A stretch of 64,000 nucleotides of DNA from Subdoligranulum variabile. Its GTDB lineage: Bacteria; Bacillota; Clostridia; Oscillospirales; Ruminococcaceae. The DNA lies in assembly GCA_003343905.1 (NCBI GenBank), contig QAKI01000051.1, positions 1-64,000 on the forward strand, written 5' to 3'. Made by a program: the position numbers and the translations under genes. The notes under the pieces were generated by a model. It saw only the letters and a list, made by a program, of their open reading frames with translations. It ran no database searches and was not told the DNA's origin. Of the stretch, positions 14,640 to 22,771 are shown piece after piece; position 1 is the stretch's first letter, and each line of letters starts with the position of its first letter.

Positions 14640-14793
14640 GATGAAGATCGTGGGAAACCACATCCAGGTGGAGGGGGACAAAAGCCCCGACACCGAAACG
14701 AAAGTGTACCGCATACTGGACCTGGCCTGCCGGGCCAGGCAGTGCCCCGAATACGGCAAGATCCAGGTGCAGCAGCGTATTGAACTGAAATAG
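14614..14793 (+). CDS. Small Cys-rich phage protein (59 aa)
   Basis: The ATG at 14614 has GGGAGG ten bases upstream and lies inside the portal gene's end. The cysteines form MQCKTCRCEMKI at the start and LACRARQC near residue 42, enough for one zinc site. It is a compact zinc-ribbon peptide. It precedes a 131-nt gap (14794-14924) with no gene except the scaffold RBS at its end. Function unknown. Confidence 0.6.
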   Translation: MQCKTCRCEMKIVGNHIQVEGDKSPDTETKVYRILDLACRARQCPEYGKIQVQQRIELK

Positions 14794-14924
14794 GCAAAAC
14801 CGGGCGACCGGATTGCATAGAACCCGGCGGGACGGGCAAACACCCGAGGGCGGTGACCTGCACCAAATACGCGACGGACGCGAAAAAACCGACTACCCAC
14901 CAACGGGAAAAAATGGAGGCAGAC

Positions 14925-15728
14925 ATGGAACTGGAAAATGAAGGTATGAGCGTGGACGGCACCGGGGAGCAGGAGCGCGAAGCAGAACTGCACGAGGAGG
15001 GCACCGCTGGGGCCGGGACCCAGACGGAGCAGCAGGAAGAGCCGGGCGGTGCGCCGCAGGGCGGGGAACCCCAGGAGCCTGCAGGGCAGGAATGGAAGAA
15101 CGCCGAGAACGCCGAAAACGCACGGCGCCGCCGGGAGGATGAGGCGCGCAGGCGTGCACGGTATTTTGCGGAGTTTTCCGCGGGGCTGACGGACCCGCGG
15201 ACGAACCAGCCGTTTGCGAGTGAAGAGGACTGGAGCCGGTGGAAGCAGAACGCGGCCATTATGGCGCAGGCCCAGCAGGCGGGAGTGGAGCCGGAGGCGG
15301 CACAAAAGCTGGTGGATGGCGTGCGGGAAACGATCCGGCAGACGGATCCCGAATACCGCCGGATGGCAGCGGAAAATGCCGCTGTGCGCCAGCAGCAGAT
15401 GCAGCAGTACCAGCAACAGGTATTTGCGCAGGACATGCAGCAGATCCGGGCGCTGTACCCTGACGAGAAGGCCAAAAACGTGACGGAATTGGGCGACGAG
15501 TTTATGGCGATGATGGCCACCGGCCAGGTGGACGCAGTGAGCGCCTACGAGGCGATCCGGGCCAAGCACCAGCGCACGGCGCCCAAGCCGCCGAGTACCG
15601 GCAAGATCCAGGCCGCTGCCGGAAGAAAGGGCGCGTACTACACGCGCGAACAGGTAGCTGCCATGACCGACAAGCAGATCGAAGAAAACTACGACGATAT
15701 TCGTCGGAGCATGGCTACGTGGAAGTAA
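14925..15728 (+). CDS. Scaffolding protein (267 aa)
   Basis: The ATG at 14925 is preferred because GGAGG lies five bases upstream; ATG 14913 is an alternative. The N-terminal 80 residues are acidic and disordered (EREAELHEEGTAGAGTQTEQ). Helices follow, with RRREDEARRRARYFAEFSAG, and then a Gln-rich coiled part (QQQMQQYQQQVFAQDM). The basic C-terminus (TYYTREQVAAMTDKQIEENY type) resembles the coat-binding end of scaffold proteins. It lies directly upstream of the coat gene, as in P22-like phages. Confidence 0.75.
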   Translation: MELENEGMSVDGTGEQEREAELHEEGTAGAGTQTEQQEEPGGAPQGGEPQEPAGQEWKNAENAENARRRREDEARRRARYFAEFSAGLTDPRTNQPFASEEDWSRWKQNAAIMAQAQQAGVEPEAAQKLVDGVRETIRQTDPEYRRMAAENAAVRQQQMQQYQQQVFAQDMQQIRALYPDEKAKNVTELGDEFMAMMATGQVDAVSAYEAIRAKHQRTAPKPPSTGKIQAAAGRKGAYYTREQVAAMTDKQIEENYDDIRRSMATWK

Positions 15729-15743
15729 GGAGAGTGAAAAACA

Positions 15744-16580
15744 TTGTCGTACAATAATTTTATCCCGAAGATCTGGAGCAAAGCGATCAACCGGGAACTG
15801 GAACGTGCCCTGGTGTTTGCGGAGGACTGCAACCGCCAGTATGAGGGCGACGTGAAACAGATGGGCGACACCGTTAAGGTGCTGGGCGTGGGCAAGCCGA
15901 CCATTAAAAAGCAGGTGGGCGGGTCTATTCTGCTGGACAGCCCGGAAACGGTGGAAGATACCAGCGTGGAGATGGTCATCAACCGCATTGCCTACTTCAA
16001 CTATCTGGTAGATGACATCGACCGCCGCCAGGCCGTGGGCGGGCTGATGGACGCCCTGAGCAAAGAGAGCAGCGAGGGCGTTGCAAATGCCATGGATGAG
16101 GACATCGCAGCGCTGGCCGGGAGCAAAGATGCGCCCAAGCTGTACAAATCCACGCAGAGCATCACGGTGCAGAACGTACTGGATGCGTTCGACCTGGCGG
16201 TGGAGAAGCTGATGGAGAACGATGTGAAGCCGGAAACCAAGATCGTGGCGACGGTGCCGCCGTGGGTCAAGACCCTGCTGCGCAAAGCCTATGTGCAGTT
16301 GGACACCGACAACAGCGAGATGCTCAAAAACGGCTATGTGGGCCGGTACAACAACCTGTACGTGAAGATGAGCAACAACGTACAGCGCAATACCGATGGC
16401 GGCAGCGACATCATGATCCGCACGCAGCGGGCCTGCGCGTTTGCCAACCCGCTGACGCACGTGGAGCCGTACCGCCCCGAAAAGCGCTTTGCCGACGCCG
16501 TGAAGGGCTTTGTGCTGTACGGCACCAAGATCGTGCGGCCGAAGGAACTCGTCGTACTGAACGTGAAGAAAGGGGAATGA
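15744..16580 (+). CDS. Major capsid (coat) protein (278 aa)
   Basis: The start is TTG at 15744, with TAAGGAGAG upstream. The 278-residue protein starts MSYNNFIPKIWSKAINRELE. It has the long helix and strand order of HK97-fold coat proteins (GDTVKVLGVGKPTIK, VNYLVDDIDRRQA, then KIVATVPPWVKTLLRKAYVQ). It is close to a group often annotated P22-like coat or phage capsid protein. It assembles the icosahedral shell with the scaffold. A high expression level fits the good RBS. Confidence 0.85.
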   Translation: MSYNNFIPKIWSKAINRELERALVFAEDCNRQYEGDVKQMGDTVKVLGVGKPTIKKQVGGSILLDSPETVEDTSVEMVINRIAYFNYLVDDIDRRQAVGGLMDALSKESSEGVANAMDEDIAALAGSKDAPKLYKSTQSITVQNVLDAFDLAVEKLMENDVKPETKIVATVPPWVKTLLRKAYVQLDTDNSEMLKNGYVGRYNNLYVKMSNNVQRNTDGGSDIMIRTQRACAFANPLTHVEPYRPEKRFADAVKGFVLYGTKIVRPKELVVLNVKKGE

Positions 16581-16583
16581 CAG

Positions 16584-16931
16584 ATGGCAGTTGTGAAGAT
16601 CACGCCGGAAAAGCTGACGCATAACACCGCGCTGACGCTGAAGGACGCCACGGCGATGGATGCCACTGACGGCATCTATGTGGAATACACCGGCAAGGAC
16701 CACAACATCGTGATGCTGCTGGAAGGCACCGCGGCAGATACGGTGACGGTAAAAATGGGCAACGGTCTGCAGGGCGTTGCGGATGAAACGGTGAGCCTGG
16801 AAGCCGACAAACCGGCCGCGCTGGTGCTGGAAAGCGGGAGGTTCAAACTGGTCAGCGGGGAATACAAGGGGTATGTGCACCTGATGGGTGCTGCGACCAC
16901 CACGGTACGGGCGTTCGAGCTGCCGGCGTAA
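16584..16931 (+). CDS. Capsid decoration or head-completion protein (115 aa)
   Basis: The ATG at 16584 follows the coat stop by 3 nt. The protein is mostly beta strands (MAVVKITPEKLTHNTALTLK, DTVTVKMGNGLQGVADETVS, YKGYVHLMGAATTTVRAFEL). Small beta proteins encoded right after the coat often decorate the capsid surface and stabilise it. The gene is followed by a strong terminator, ending the head transcript. The assignment rests on fold type and position. Confidence 0.65.
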   Translation: MAVVKITPEKLTHNTALTLKDATAMDATDGIYVEYTGKDHNIVMLLEGTAADTVTVKMGNGLQGVADETVSLEADKPAALVLESGRFKLVSGEYKGYVHLMGAATTTVRAFELPA

Positions 16932-16933
16932 GC

Positions 16934-16966
16934 GGCCCCCGGCGGAAACGCCGGGGGATTTTGTGT
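16934..16966 (+). terminator. Terminator after the capsid genes
   Basis: CCCCCGGCG pairs with CGCCGGGGG across a GAAA loop, followed by ATTTTGTGTT. Confidence 0.8.
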
Positions 16967-16982
16967 TAGGAGGTAAACGGCC

Positions 16983-17531
16983 ATGCAGAAACAGTGGACG
17001 GTAGGACAGTTGAAAGAACTGGTCTTGAAGCTGCTGGATGAATCCAAACCGAAAACGGACCTGACTGGCAAGATCCCGGTATTCATGGATACGGCGCAGA
17101 AAGAAGTGAGCCTGTACTGCCCGATCCGCGCACAGTACCGCGCACAGGCCAACGCCACGGTGCCGGACGATCTGCGCAAGGTGTTGAGCGTCCGACAGGA
17201 GGACGGGACGGCAGTGCCTTACTATACGGTGCCTGGTGAGAGCGGTACGGTGCTGGTGGCTGCTGCCTATCCTGTGAATGTGGAGTACGAAAAGATCCCG
17301 GCGGACATCACCGCAGCTACGGAGGCGGGCTATATGCTGGAACTACCGGAGCGGGCGGTGCTGGCGATGGCCTATTATATTGCCGCACAGTGCAACAGCC
17401 TGGAGTACGACCAGCGGTTTTTCCAAAGTTTTTATGCGCAGTACCAGGGCAAGCTGCAGAATCTGTCCAGTGACCCGGAGGGAGTGCAGTTTGCAGTGAC
17501 CGTGGAAAACACACTGCCGGATTGGATGTGA
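16983..17531 (+). CDS. Head-tail connector, P22 gp4-like (182 aa)
   Basis: The ATG at 16983 has GGAGGTAAACGGCC upstream. The first 60 residues are helical (KELVLKLLDESKPKTDLTGK), then a beta segment (ATVPDDLRKVLSVRQEDGTA) and a C-terminal helix with MAYYIAAQCNSLEYDQRFF. This is the fold of connector/adaptor proteins that bind below the portal. It is placed between coat and gp10-like genes, as in P22. Inferred from order and secondary structure, not from a clear motif. Confidence 0.65.
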   Translation: MQKQWTVGQLKELVLKLLDESKPKTDLTGKIPVFMDTAQKEVSLYCPIRAQYRAQANATVPDDLRKVLSVRQEDGTAVPYYTVPGESGTVLVAAAYPVNVEYEKIPADITAATEAGYMLELPERAVLAMAYYIAAQCNSLEYDQRFFQSFYAQYQGKLQNLSSDPEGVQFAVTVENTLPDWM

Positions 17532-17535
17532 CGGA

Positions 17536-19419
17536 ATGGCGTACAAAGCAATCAATATGCCGTCCGGTGCGGCGCCGAGCCTGAGCGTGGTACGGATAGA
17601 GGATTTCCTGGGGTGCGACCTGACCAATCAGCCGACCAACGTGGACGCCAAGCGCAGCCCGGATGCCCGCAACATGATCCGCGACGTACCGGGGAAGGTT
17701 CGCAAGCGGATGGGATACAAAACCATCTATACGTTGGAGGGGAGGATCAACGGCCACCACCGGCTGAACGGAAAGCCGCCGCTGATCCATGCGGGCACAA
17801 AGCTGTATAAGGTAGAGGACGGGAAGTGCACCGCTGTTTACGAGGATGCAAACGACGCGCGGAGCATGAGCTGGGAGTTTGACGGGAAGCTGGCGATCGC
17901 TGACGGAAAGGCGCTGCTGCTGTACGACGGGGAGACCATCACCCGGGCCGATGCGAACGGGAAGGTGCCGATCCTGACGATCAGCCGGCAGCCAAACGGG
18001 GGCGGGACATCCTATGAGGGGCTGAACCTGATCCAACCGAAGTTTGAAGAGGACTTTTTGGTGGACGCAGACCATAAGGACGCCAAGGAGTTCCAGTTGA
18101 GTTTTGGGGAACTGGACGAGGCCCCCGTGGCGGTGCAAGTGATGAACGCGGACGGCGGGTGGAATGAGAAAAAAGAGGGCACCGACTTCACGGTGGACCG
18201 AGCGGCGGGGGTGATCACATTTGTGGCGGCGCCCGGAGAGACCCCGGTAAGCGGCACCGACAACATCAAGATCACGGCGAGCCGGACGGTGGAAGGGTAT
18301 GCTGATCGGATCAATACCTGCTGCGTGGGAATCCAGTTTGGAGTGTCCGGCGCGAGCGACCGGCTGTTTTTGGCCGGGAACCCGGAACTGATCAACTACG
18401 ACTGGTACAGCGGGCAGAACGACCCGACTTATTGGAGCGACACATCCTACAGTGTGCTGGGGCAGAGCGACGCAGCCATTGTGGGATACAGCGTGGTCAA
18501 CGCCCGGCTGGCTGCCCACAAAAACGGGCAGGACGCAGAACGAAACTGCATCGTGCGGGAAGGCAACCTGGTGGATAATCAGCCGGCGTACCCGATCGTG
18601 AATATCTTACAGGGCGAGGGGGCCGTGGGGCGGTATACCTTCGGCTATTTGCAGACGGAGCCGCTGTTTTTGACGGCGCTGGGGGTATATGCCATTACGG
18701 CGCAGGACATTACCGGCGAAAAATATAGCCAGCTGCGCAGCTTTTACCTGAACGGCCAGCTGCTGGAAGAACCGGGGCTTGAGGAAGCGTACAGCTGCGT
18801 GTACCGGGATATGTACTGGCTGGCAGTAAACGGAAAGGTATATATACTGGACGGTTTGCAGGCAGGTCAGACGGACCGCAGCGCCCCTTACGCAACCCGG
18901 CAGTATGCGGGATTTCTGCTGACGGATATTCCCGCCCGCGTGATGTGGGTGGAAGAATCTGCCTTATGGTTTGGGGATGCGGATGGGAAAGTATATAGAT
19001 TCCACACCGACGCAGAAGATCTGCTGAGTTACAGCGACGATGGACGGCCCATATATGCCTGCTGGCGGACCATGGACGTGGCGGGCAAGAATGTATACCG
19101 AGCTAAGAATTTTAGCCGGTTATATGTAGAATTGGCTGCCGCAGCGGCGACGGGGCTGCGCGCCTTTGCCCGAGTCAGCGGGATTTGGGAAGAACTGTGG
19201 AACGATACGACCAGTGCGCGGTACTTTGACTTTGGGAACGTGGATTTTGGAAAAATCACCTTCAGTTGCGATACGAACCCGAAAACCATCGGGGAGAAGA
19301 TCAGCATCAAGAAGGTGGACAAGGCAGGGTTCCGGGTGGAGAACGGAGAACTGAACGAGCCGTTCGGGCTGAACAACATCAGCATCGAGTATGTGGAAAC
19401 AGGATATTACAGGAGGTAA
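17536..19419 (+). CDS. P22 gp10-like packaged-DNA stabilisation/tail hub protein (627 aa)
   Basis: The ATG at 17536 lies 4 nt after the previous stop. The protein begins with RIEDFLGCDLTNQPTNVDAK, in the style of gp10-like hub proteins (RSPDARNMIRDVPGKVRKR). Multiple beta sheets follow, with motifs such as SRLFLAGNPELINYD and LFVTGNPD-like repeats (GDTDRLFLAGNPE). Its length of about 630 residues suits the P22 tail hub that closes the portal. It supports a short-tailed virion. The downstream gene begins with its own RBS. Confidence 0.75.
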   Translation: MAYKAINMPSGAAPSLSVVRIEDFLGCDLTNQPTNVDAKRSPDARNMIRDVPGKVRKRMGYKTIYTLEGRINGHHRLNGKPPLIHAGTKLYKVEDGKCTAVYEDANDARSMSWEFDGKLAIADGKALLLYDGETITRADANGKVPILTISRQPNGGGTSYEGLNLIQPKFEEDFLVDADHKDAKEFQLSFGELDEAPVAVQVMNADGGWNEKKEGTDFTVDRAAGVITFVAAPGETPVSGTDNIKITASRTVEGYADRINTCCVGIQFGVSGASDRLFLAGNPELINYDWYSGQNDPTYWSDTSYSVLGQSDAAIVGYSVVNARLAAHKNGQDAERNCIVREGNLVDNQPAYPIVNILQGEGAVGRYTFGYLQTEPLFLTALGVYAITAQDITGEKYSQLRSFYLNGQLLEEPGLEEAYSCVYRDMYWLAVNGKVYILDGLQAGQTDRSAPYATRQYAGFLLTDIPARVMWVEESALWFGDADGKVYRFHTDAEDLLSYSDDGRPIYACWRTMDVAGKNVYRAKNFSRLYVELAAAAATGLRAFARVSGIWEELWNDTTSARYFDFGNVDFGKITFSCDTNPKTIGEKISIKKVDKAGFRVENGELNEPFGLNNISIEYVETGYYRR

Positions 19420-19423
19420 GAGA

Positions 19424-20305
19424 GTGGCATTTGAGAGGATCAGCGAGGAAGAACTTGCAGGCGTTGGTGTGGAGTTGCTGCCGGACCTGCCGGAACTGGC
19501 ACCGGATGCGATGAAGGCTAAGTTCGAGGAAACCGCCAAAAAGCTACTGGCACCGAAACATAATAAACTGGCCGAACAGATGGAAGCAGAAACAGCAGCA
19601 GCCAACCTGGGCGCGGAGGTGCCCGGCGGGCTAGATGCGGAAACAGCCCGGACGGTGCAGGCGGTACTTGCGGCTCTGATGCTGTACATCCAGGCACACG
19701 AGCAGAAAAAGGATAACCCGCACGCTGTGACGGCGGAGCAGGTGGGGGCGTACACCAAGCAGCAGACCGACAAGGCGATCAACGATAAAGTGGTGGAGAT
19801 CGGCGGCGGTGACATGCAGCAGGCGGTGTATGACCCGGAAGGAGAGCGGAAGCCCATCTACCCTGCCATAGCAGAGGCGGTAGAAGCGCTGCGGAAGCTG
19901 GTAATGGAGAAGAAAACCTATGATCCGCAGGAAAAAGGCCAGGACGTGTTTGCCACCATTGACGCCGCAGCCCCCCAGTACGAGGCCATCCTGCGGCTGG
20001 ACGGTTGGGTGACTTCCACCAGCGAGGAGCAGGCTCAAGGATACCCGTGGGCGCAGGAGGCCACACTGACTGCACTGACGCCGGGCGCGCCGGTCGTGAC
20101 AGCCGCAAGTCGATTCCTGAGCGGGTGTACTCGTACGCCTGTAGGACCTGCGGAAACCGACGCAATCCTGGATGAAGCCCTGAATCTGGTCAACGCCAGG
20201 GGAATCACGCGCAGTCTTGACGGCGGGAAAATACGCACAATCATCGAGGAAAAGCCGGAATCAGATGTGGCGCTGAAATGGCTGATTCGTACGGAGGTGA
20301 GCTGA
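19424..20305 (+). CDS. Tail-associated structural protein (293 aa)
   Basis: The GTG at 19424 follows AGGAGGTAAGAGA. The N-terminal part contains helices (ISEEELAGVGVELLPDLPEL), then VLAALMLYIQAHEQKKDNPH followed by AVTAEQVGAYTKQQTDKAIN, a motif common in fibre or baseplate proteins just before the adhesive part. Strands and helices follow (VTAASRFLSGCTRTPVGP). It is the entry to the variable adhesion region and ends overlapping the next gene by 1 nt. Its role as a fibre-attachment protein is inferred. Confidence 0.6.
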   Translation: MAFERISEEELAGVGVELLPDLPELAPDAMKAKFEETAKKLLAPKHNKLAEQMEAETAAANLGAEVPGGLDAETARTVQAVLAALMLYIQAHEQKKDNPHAVTAEQVGAYTKQQTDKAINDKVVEIGGGDMQQAVYDPEGERKPIYPAIAEAVEALRKLVMEKKTYDPQEKGQDVFATIDAAAPQYEAILRLDGWVTSTSEEQAQGYPWAQEATLTALTPGAPVVTAASRFLSGCTRTPVGPAETDAILDEALNLVNARGITRSLDGGKIRTIIEEKPESDVALKWLIRTEVS

Positions 20306-21078
20306 TGGGGAGTATGCAGGTAGTGCGGGGCATAGGAGCCTCAATCTCCATAGGGAACCGAAGCTACACCAAAACCGGGATGGAACCTGTCGTATTCATT
20401 CCCGCATACAAAACACTCAGTGGCACTGTGTGGCACTACTGGGCCGTGCTCGGACGAAGCAAAATCGCTACTGCTGGTACAGTCAGCACTCCTGAATACA
20501 CCGCTGAATACAACCTTACGGTGAACGGGCGGCAGGTGTATGTTTTGACGCTTGATAATGGCGCGTTTGAAAGTGGCACACTGACGATCAGCGGGCCGGG
20601 GACCATTCCCGCCACGATCCAGACGGGAGCGGCGGGCCAGTGGTATGAGTTGGTGAGCATGACGGGAGAAAACGCCGCGTTGCAGGAAGCCGAACTGCTC
20701 CTGCGGGCAGCGGAACAAAAACAGGTAGCTCCGAGGGCTCCAGGCGGAAAAAGAAAGTGGGACCATGATTTGTATCTCTACTTTAACTGTTTTTATCAAG
20801 GCGGTTATGATAATGGCCCTATACAGCAGTGCGCAGCCACGCTGATTGGCATTGGCGACGGACACAACCCTGGATTTGTTGCCCACGCGCAAAGCATGTA
20901 TAACGGAGTTGCGGACGTATGTGGGGCGGGGATGATCTCCGTTGCACATAACGACGATTCGGGAACCACATTGTTTACCGCCTTGAACAATATAGCAGAT
21001 TTGTTTTCGGGCGCTCACTACGCAAAGGGGCAACAGTTCCGAGTGGGGAATGCTGTAATGTGCTTTTTTCTAACCTGA
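20305..21078 (+). CDS. Tail fibre/receptor-binding protein (257 aa)
   Basis: The ATG at 20305 has ACGGAGGTGAGC upstream; ATG 20278 would be too early. Residues 1-120 are strand-rich (VVRGIGASISIGNRSYTKTG, then TISGPGTIPATIQTGAAG), like a fibre shaft. A linker with KQVAPRAPGGKRKW leads to a cysteine-bearing, strand-rich C-terminal half (DLYLYFNCFYQGG). GC falls sharply in this half relative to upstream genes, a sign of exchange. The gene immediately precedes the three poly-G cassettes. Confidence 0.6.
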   Translation: MGSMQVVRGIGASISIGNRSYTKTGMEPVVFIPAYKTLSGTVWHYWAVLGRSKIATAGTVSTPEYTAEYNLTVNGRQVYVLTLDNGAFESGTLTISGPGTIPATIQTGAAGQWYELVSMTGENAALQEAELLLRAAEQKQVAPRAPGGKRKWDHDLYLYFNCFYQGGYDNGPIQQCAATLIGIGDGHNPGFVAHAQSMYNGVADVCGAGMISVAHNDDSGTTLFTALNNIADLFSGAHYAKGQQFRVGNAVMCFFLT

Positions 21079-21096
21079 TGGGAGAAAATGTATAAA

Positions 21097-21138
21097 ATGA
21101 CGAAACAACGATTTATTGCCGGGGGGGGGGCATCATGA
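21097..21138 (+). other. Poly-G leader ORF 1 (G10 run at 21121-21130)
   Basis: This tiny ORF reads MTKQRFIA, then GGG, then AS. The ATG follows GGGAG, and eight codons precede the G run. With nine or twelve G the frame would instead read through CATCATGACC for 20 more codons and stop on the TGA that overlaps the ATG of the paralog at 21187 (ATGA). With the ten G seen it stops 50 nt earlier. It never fuses to the paralog in any frame. This suggests translational coupling switched by G-run length. Confidence 0.65.
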
Positions 21139-21186
21139 CCCCGTAACCAGCAAATTGCACAATGCCCGGACAGGGGGTGTTGTGCG

Positions 21187-21528
21187 ATGAGTAACGCACC
21201 AAGAGGTCCACGCGGCGGAAAGCTAAAGCGGGTCCTTGTATATTCTTCGAGCAATACGCCTTGGACCCCATACGTTGACATCAGCGTAACGGATTACTTG
21301 CCAGAAAGGATCTGGCGGAAGTTAACCATTGAAAATTTTGGAACTGTCATTACTCGCACCTGGGCCGATGCGAACGACAATGAAGTGGGGCGAGAGCAAG
21401 CCGGAACAAGCTCTTATAATTCAGACACAGGACTTCTGCACTGGTTCACGGGATCATACCGGCACACAGGGGGTACATCGGTTCCCAGGCGAGTATTCCA
21501 GAATGTCTATTGCTGGTATATGGATTAA
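21187..21528 (+). CDS. Variable adhesion-type protein, cassette 1 (113 aa)
   Basis: The ATG at 21187 has AGGGGGTG upstream. This is the first of three paralogs sharing a start MxxAPRxPxGxK and the core LPERIWRKLTIENF. The rest is strand-rich and diverged (ISVTDYLPERIW, then SYNSDTGLLHWFTGSYRH). About 115 residues with beta pattern and no enzyme motif suggest a distal fibre domain or receptor-binding tip. It is AT-rich compared with neighbours. Function as adhesin is inferred from location and variation. Confidence 0.65.
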   Translation: MSNAPRGPRGGKLKRVLVYSSSNTPWTPYVDISVTDYLPERIWRKLTIENFGTVITRTWADANDNEVGREQAGTSSYNSDTGLLHWFTGSYRHTGGTSVPRRVFQNVYCWYMD

Positions 21529-21549
21529 CTATGATTGGAGATATGCAAA

Positions 21550-21600
21550 ATGACGAATCAAAATTATTTTAACGGGGGGGGGGCTGCCTTGACCCTCTAA
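21550..21600 (+). other. Poly-G leader ORF 2 (G10 run at 21574-21583)
   Basis: It reads MTNQNYFN, GGG, AALTL. Again eight codons precede the run and the RBS is TTGGAGA. With 8 or 11 G it would extend to end in LHNVTERRRV on a TAA that overlaps the next ATG (TAATG at 21639-21643). With the ten G seen it stops 40 nt earlier. Confidence 0.65.
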
Positions 21601-21640
21601 GCAGCACATTGCACAACGTCACCGAAAGGAGGCGGGTGTA

Positions 21641-21985
21641 ATGGGCACAGCACCGAGATGGCCGAGCGGTGGAATGAAACATTTGAAACTTGGGCCATTT
21701 GTGAACAGCTGGCAGGAAGCGGAAAATACTTACTGGGGCAAAACTATTTCTTTGGCGGAATATTTACCAGCACGGATATACAAGAAACTTACCTCGGAAA
21801 ATATATTCATCCAGCCAACGAAAATTTATGTAGATGACTGGTCTGACGAAAGACCAAAAGCTACCGCGGATCTTTTTTGTTCTTATAATCAAGATATGGG
21901 GGTGGTTACTTTCAACACATCAAGTTCTGCTACCAGTGAGGATCTATACGGCATATTCGGAATTTATGTGCATGTTTTTTATTGA
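21641..21985 (+). CDS. Variable adhesion-type protein, cassette 2 (114 aa)
   Basis: The ATG at 21641 follows AAAGGAGGCGGG, the strongest RBS of the three. It begins MGTAPRWPSGGMKHLKLG and keeps the core YLPARIYKKLTSENIF. The C-terminal half is unlike cassette 1 (FCSYNQDMGVVTFNTSSSAT). The paralogs therefore share a start and core but differ outside, as expected of swapping or diversifying receptor-binding modules. Strand-rich, no enzyme motif. Confidence 0.65.
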   Translation: MGTAPRWPSGGMKHLKLGPFVNSWQEAENTYWGKTISLAEYLPARIYKKLTSENIFIQPTKIYVDDWSDERPKATADLFCSYNQDMGVVTFNTSSSATSEDLYGIFGIYVHVFY

Positions 21986-22019
21986 CTGCCGCGTAGACAA
22001 ACAAAAGGAGTTAAGCAAA

Positions 22020-22061
22020 ATGACGAACAAACGCAAAAACATCGGGGGGGGGCCTCCGTAA
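22020..22061 (+). other. Poly-G leader ORF 3 (G9 run at 22044-22052)
   Basis: It reads MTNKRKNI, GGG, PP. The RBS is AAAAGGAG. With 8 or 11 G the frame continues for 20 codons (STLHKTAKGGGV) and stops on the TGA overlapping the ATG at 22110. With the nine G seen it stops about 50 nt upstream. Confidence 0.65.
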
Positions 22062-22109
22062 AGTAACACACAGCACATTGCACAAAACCGCAAAAGGCGG
22101 TGGTGTGTG

Positions 22110-22463
22110 ATGGGAACCGCGCCGAGGATGCCAGGAAGCAAAAAGATGGTGCTAAAGTACGTTGACTTTTTGTATTCGAGTACGATAAGCGTTCCGATGT
22201 ATCCAGGAAGCACCGGTTCCTATTCGGTTAGTGTTGCGTCTAAGTTGCCCCTTGATATTTGTAAAAAACTTACGATAGAAAATATTTGTTGCCTGAACAA
22301 CTTTTCATTTTCATCTCAATACGCTCCAAAAGACAACTATTTTATCGTGAATATTACCAGTTATGATCCATCAAGCGGTGTATTTGCTTTTTACCTGCAA
22401 TCAACCTATGGATGCGATGCCCGGAATATACCGTTTAGAGTTTATTACATAGGAGAACCATGA
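22110..22463 (+). CDS. Variable adhesion-type protein, cassette 3 (117 aa)
   Basis: The ATG at 22110 is chosen over a GTG three bases earlier because it has the TGATG overlap arrangement. It starts MGTAPRMPGSKKMVLKYV and keeps LPLDICKKLTIENICC. The remainder (FSFSSQYAPKDNYFIV, TSYDPSSGVFAFYLQS) differs from the other two cassettes. The sequence is distinctly AT-rich. The gene ends four bases into the next one, so cassette 3 feeds straight into the tail gene at 22460. Confidence 0.65.
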   Translation: MGTAPRMPGSKKMVLKYVDFLYSSTISVPMYPGSTGSYSVSVASKLPLDICKKLTIENICCLNNFSFSSQYAPKDNYFIVNITSYDPSSGVFAFYLQSTYGCDARNIPFRVYYIGEP

Positions 22464-22771
22464 AAACCTATAATGAAAAAACGGGAGAACTAATTGAATC
22501 TCCCGACCTTGAAAAAGGATATACCTATCCGGGAAAAAAGTACCTTGGCACTGAGCGGCGTGTGCTGGCTGGCACGGTGGCACTCTACCCGCCCGATGGG
22601 CTGCGGGTCGAAGTGCCGATATACGAGGATTGCCTGTACTACCACGAGTACACAGAGGACGAGTGGGAGGCCATGCACCCGCCCGACCCGGGGCCGTCAG
22701 ACTTTGAGAAGCGATTGGAAACTGTGGAGGACGAGCTGCAGGCCACGAAGATCTTACTGGGGGTGGAGTGA
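22460..22771 (+). CDS. Tail-associated hypothetical protein (103 aa)
   Basis: The ATG at 22460 overlaps the previous stop by 4 nt. The protein begins MKTYNEKTGELIESPDLEKG. It has a strand-rich middle (VLAGTVALYPPDGLRVEVPI) and a C-terminal coiled helix (DFEKRLETVEDELQATKILL). This layout is typical of proteins near the tail tip in Firmicutes phages. GC returns to normal in its second half, so the AT-rich segment ends here. No function known. Confidence 0.6.
   Translation: MKTYNEKTGELIESPDLEKGYTYPGKKYLGTERRVLAGTVALYPPDGLRVEVPIYEDCLYYHEYTEDEWEAMHPPDPGPSDFEKRLETVEDELQATKILLGVE

Noticed and set aside
13683..16880. A 1065-codon open frame on the minus strand across the portal-to-capsid genes
   Set aside because: It lies opposite well-identified portal, scaffold and coat genes, has no RBS or recognisable domain, and results from GC-rich codon bias.
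21097..22110. Poly-G slippage fusing the leader ORFs in frame to the paralogs
   Set aside because: All three frames were read through. The frame of each paralog always meets a stop between the G run and its ATG, so only stop-start coupling can change.
20305..22463. A diversity-generating retroelement for the variable adhesins
   Set aside because: No reverse transcriptase ORF, template repeat or adenine-rich variable repeat was found in the window.
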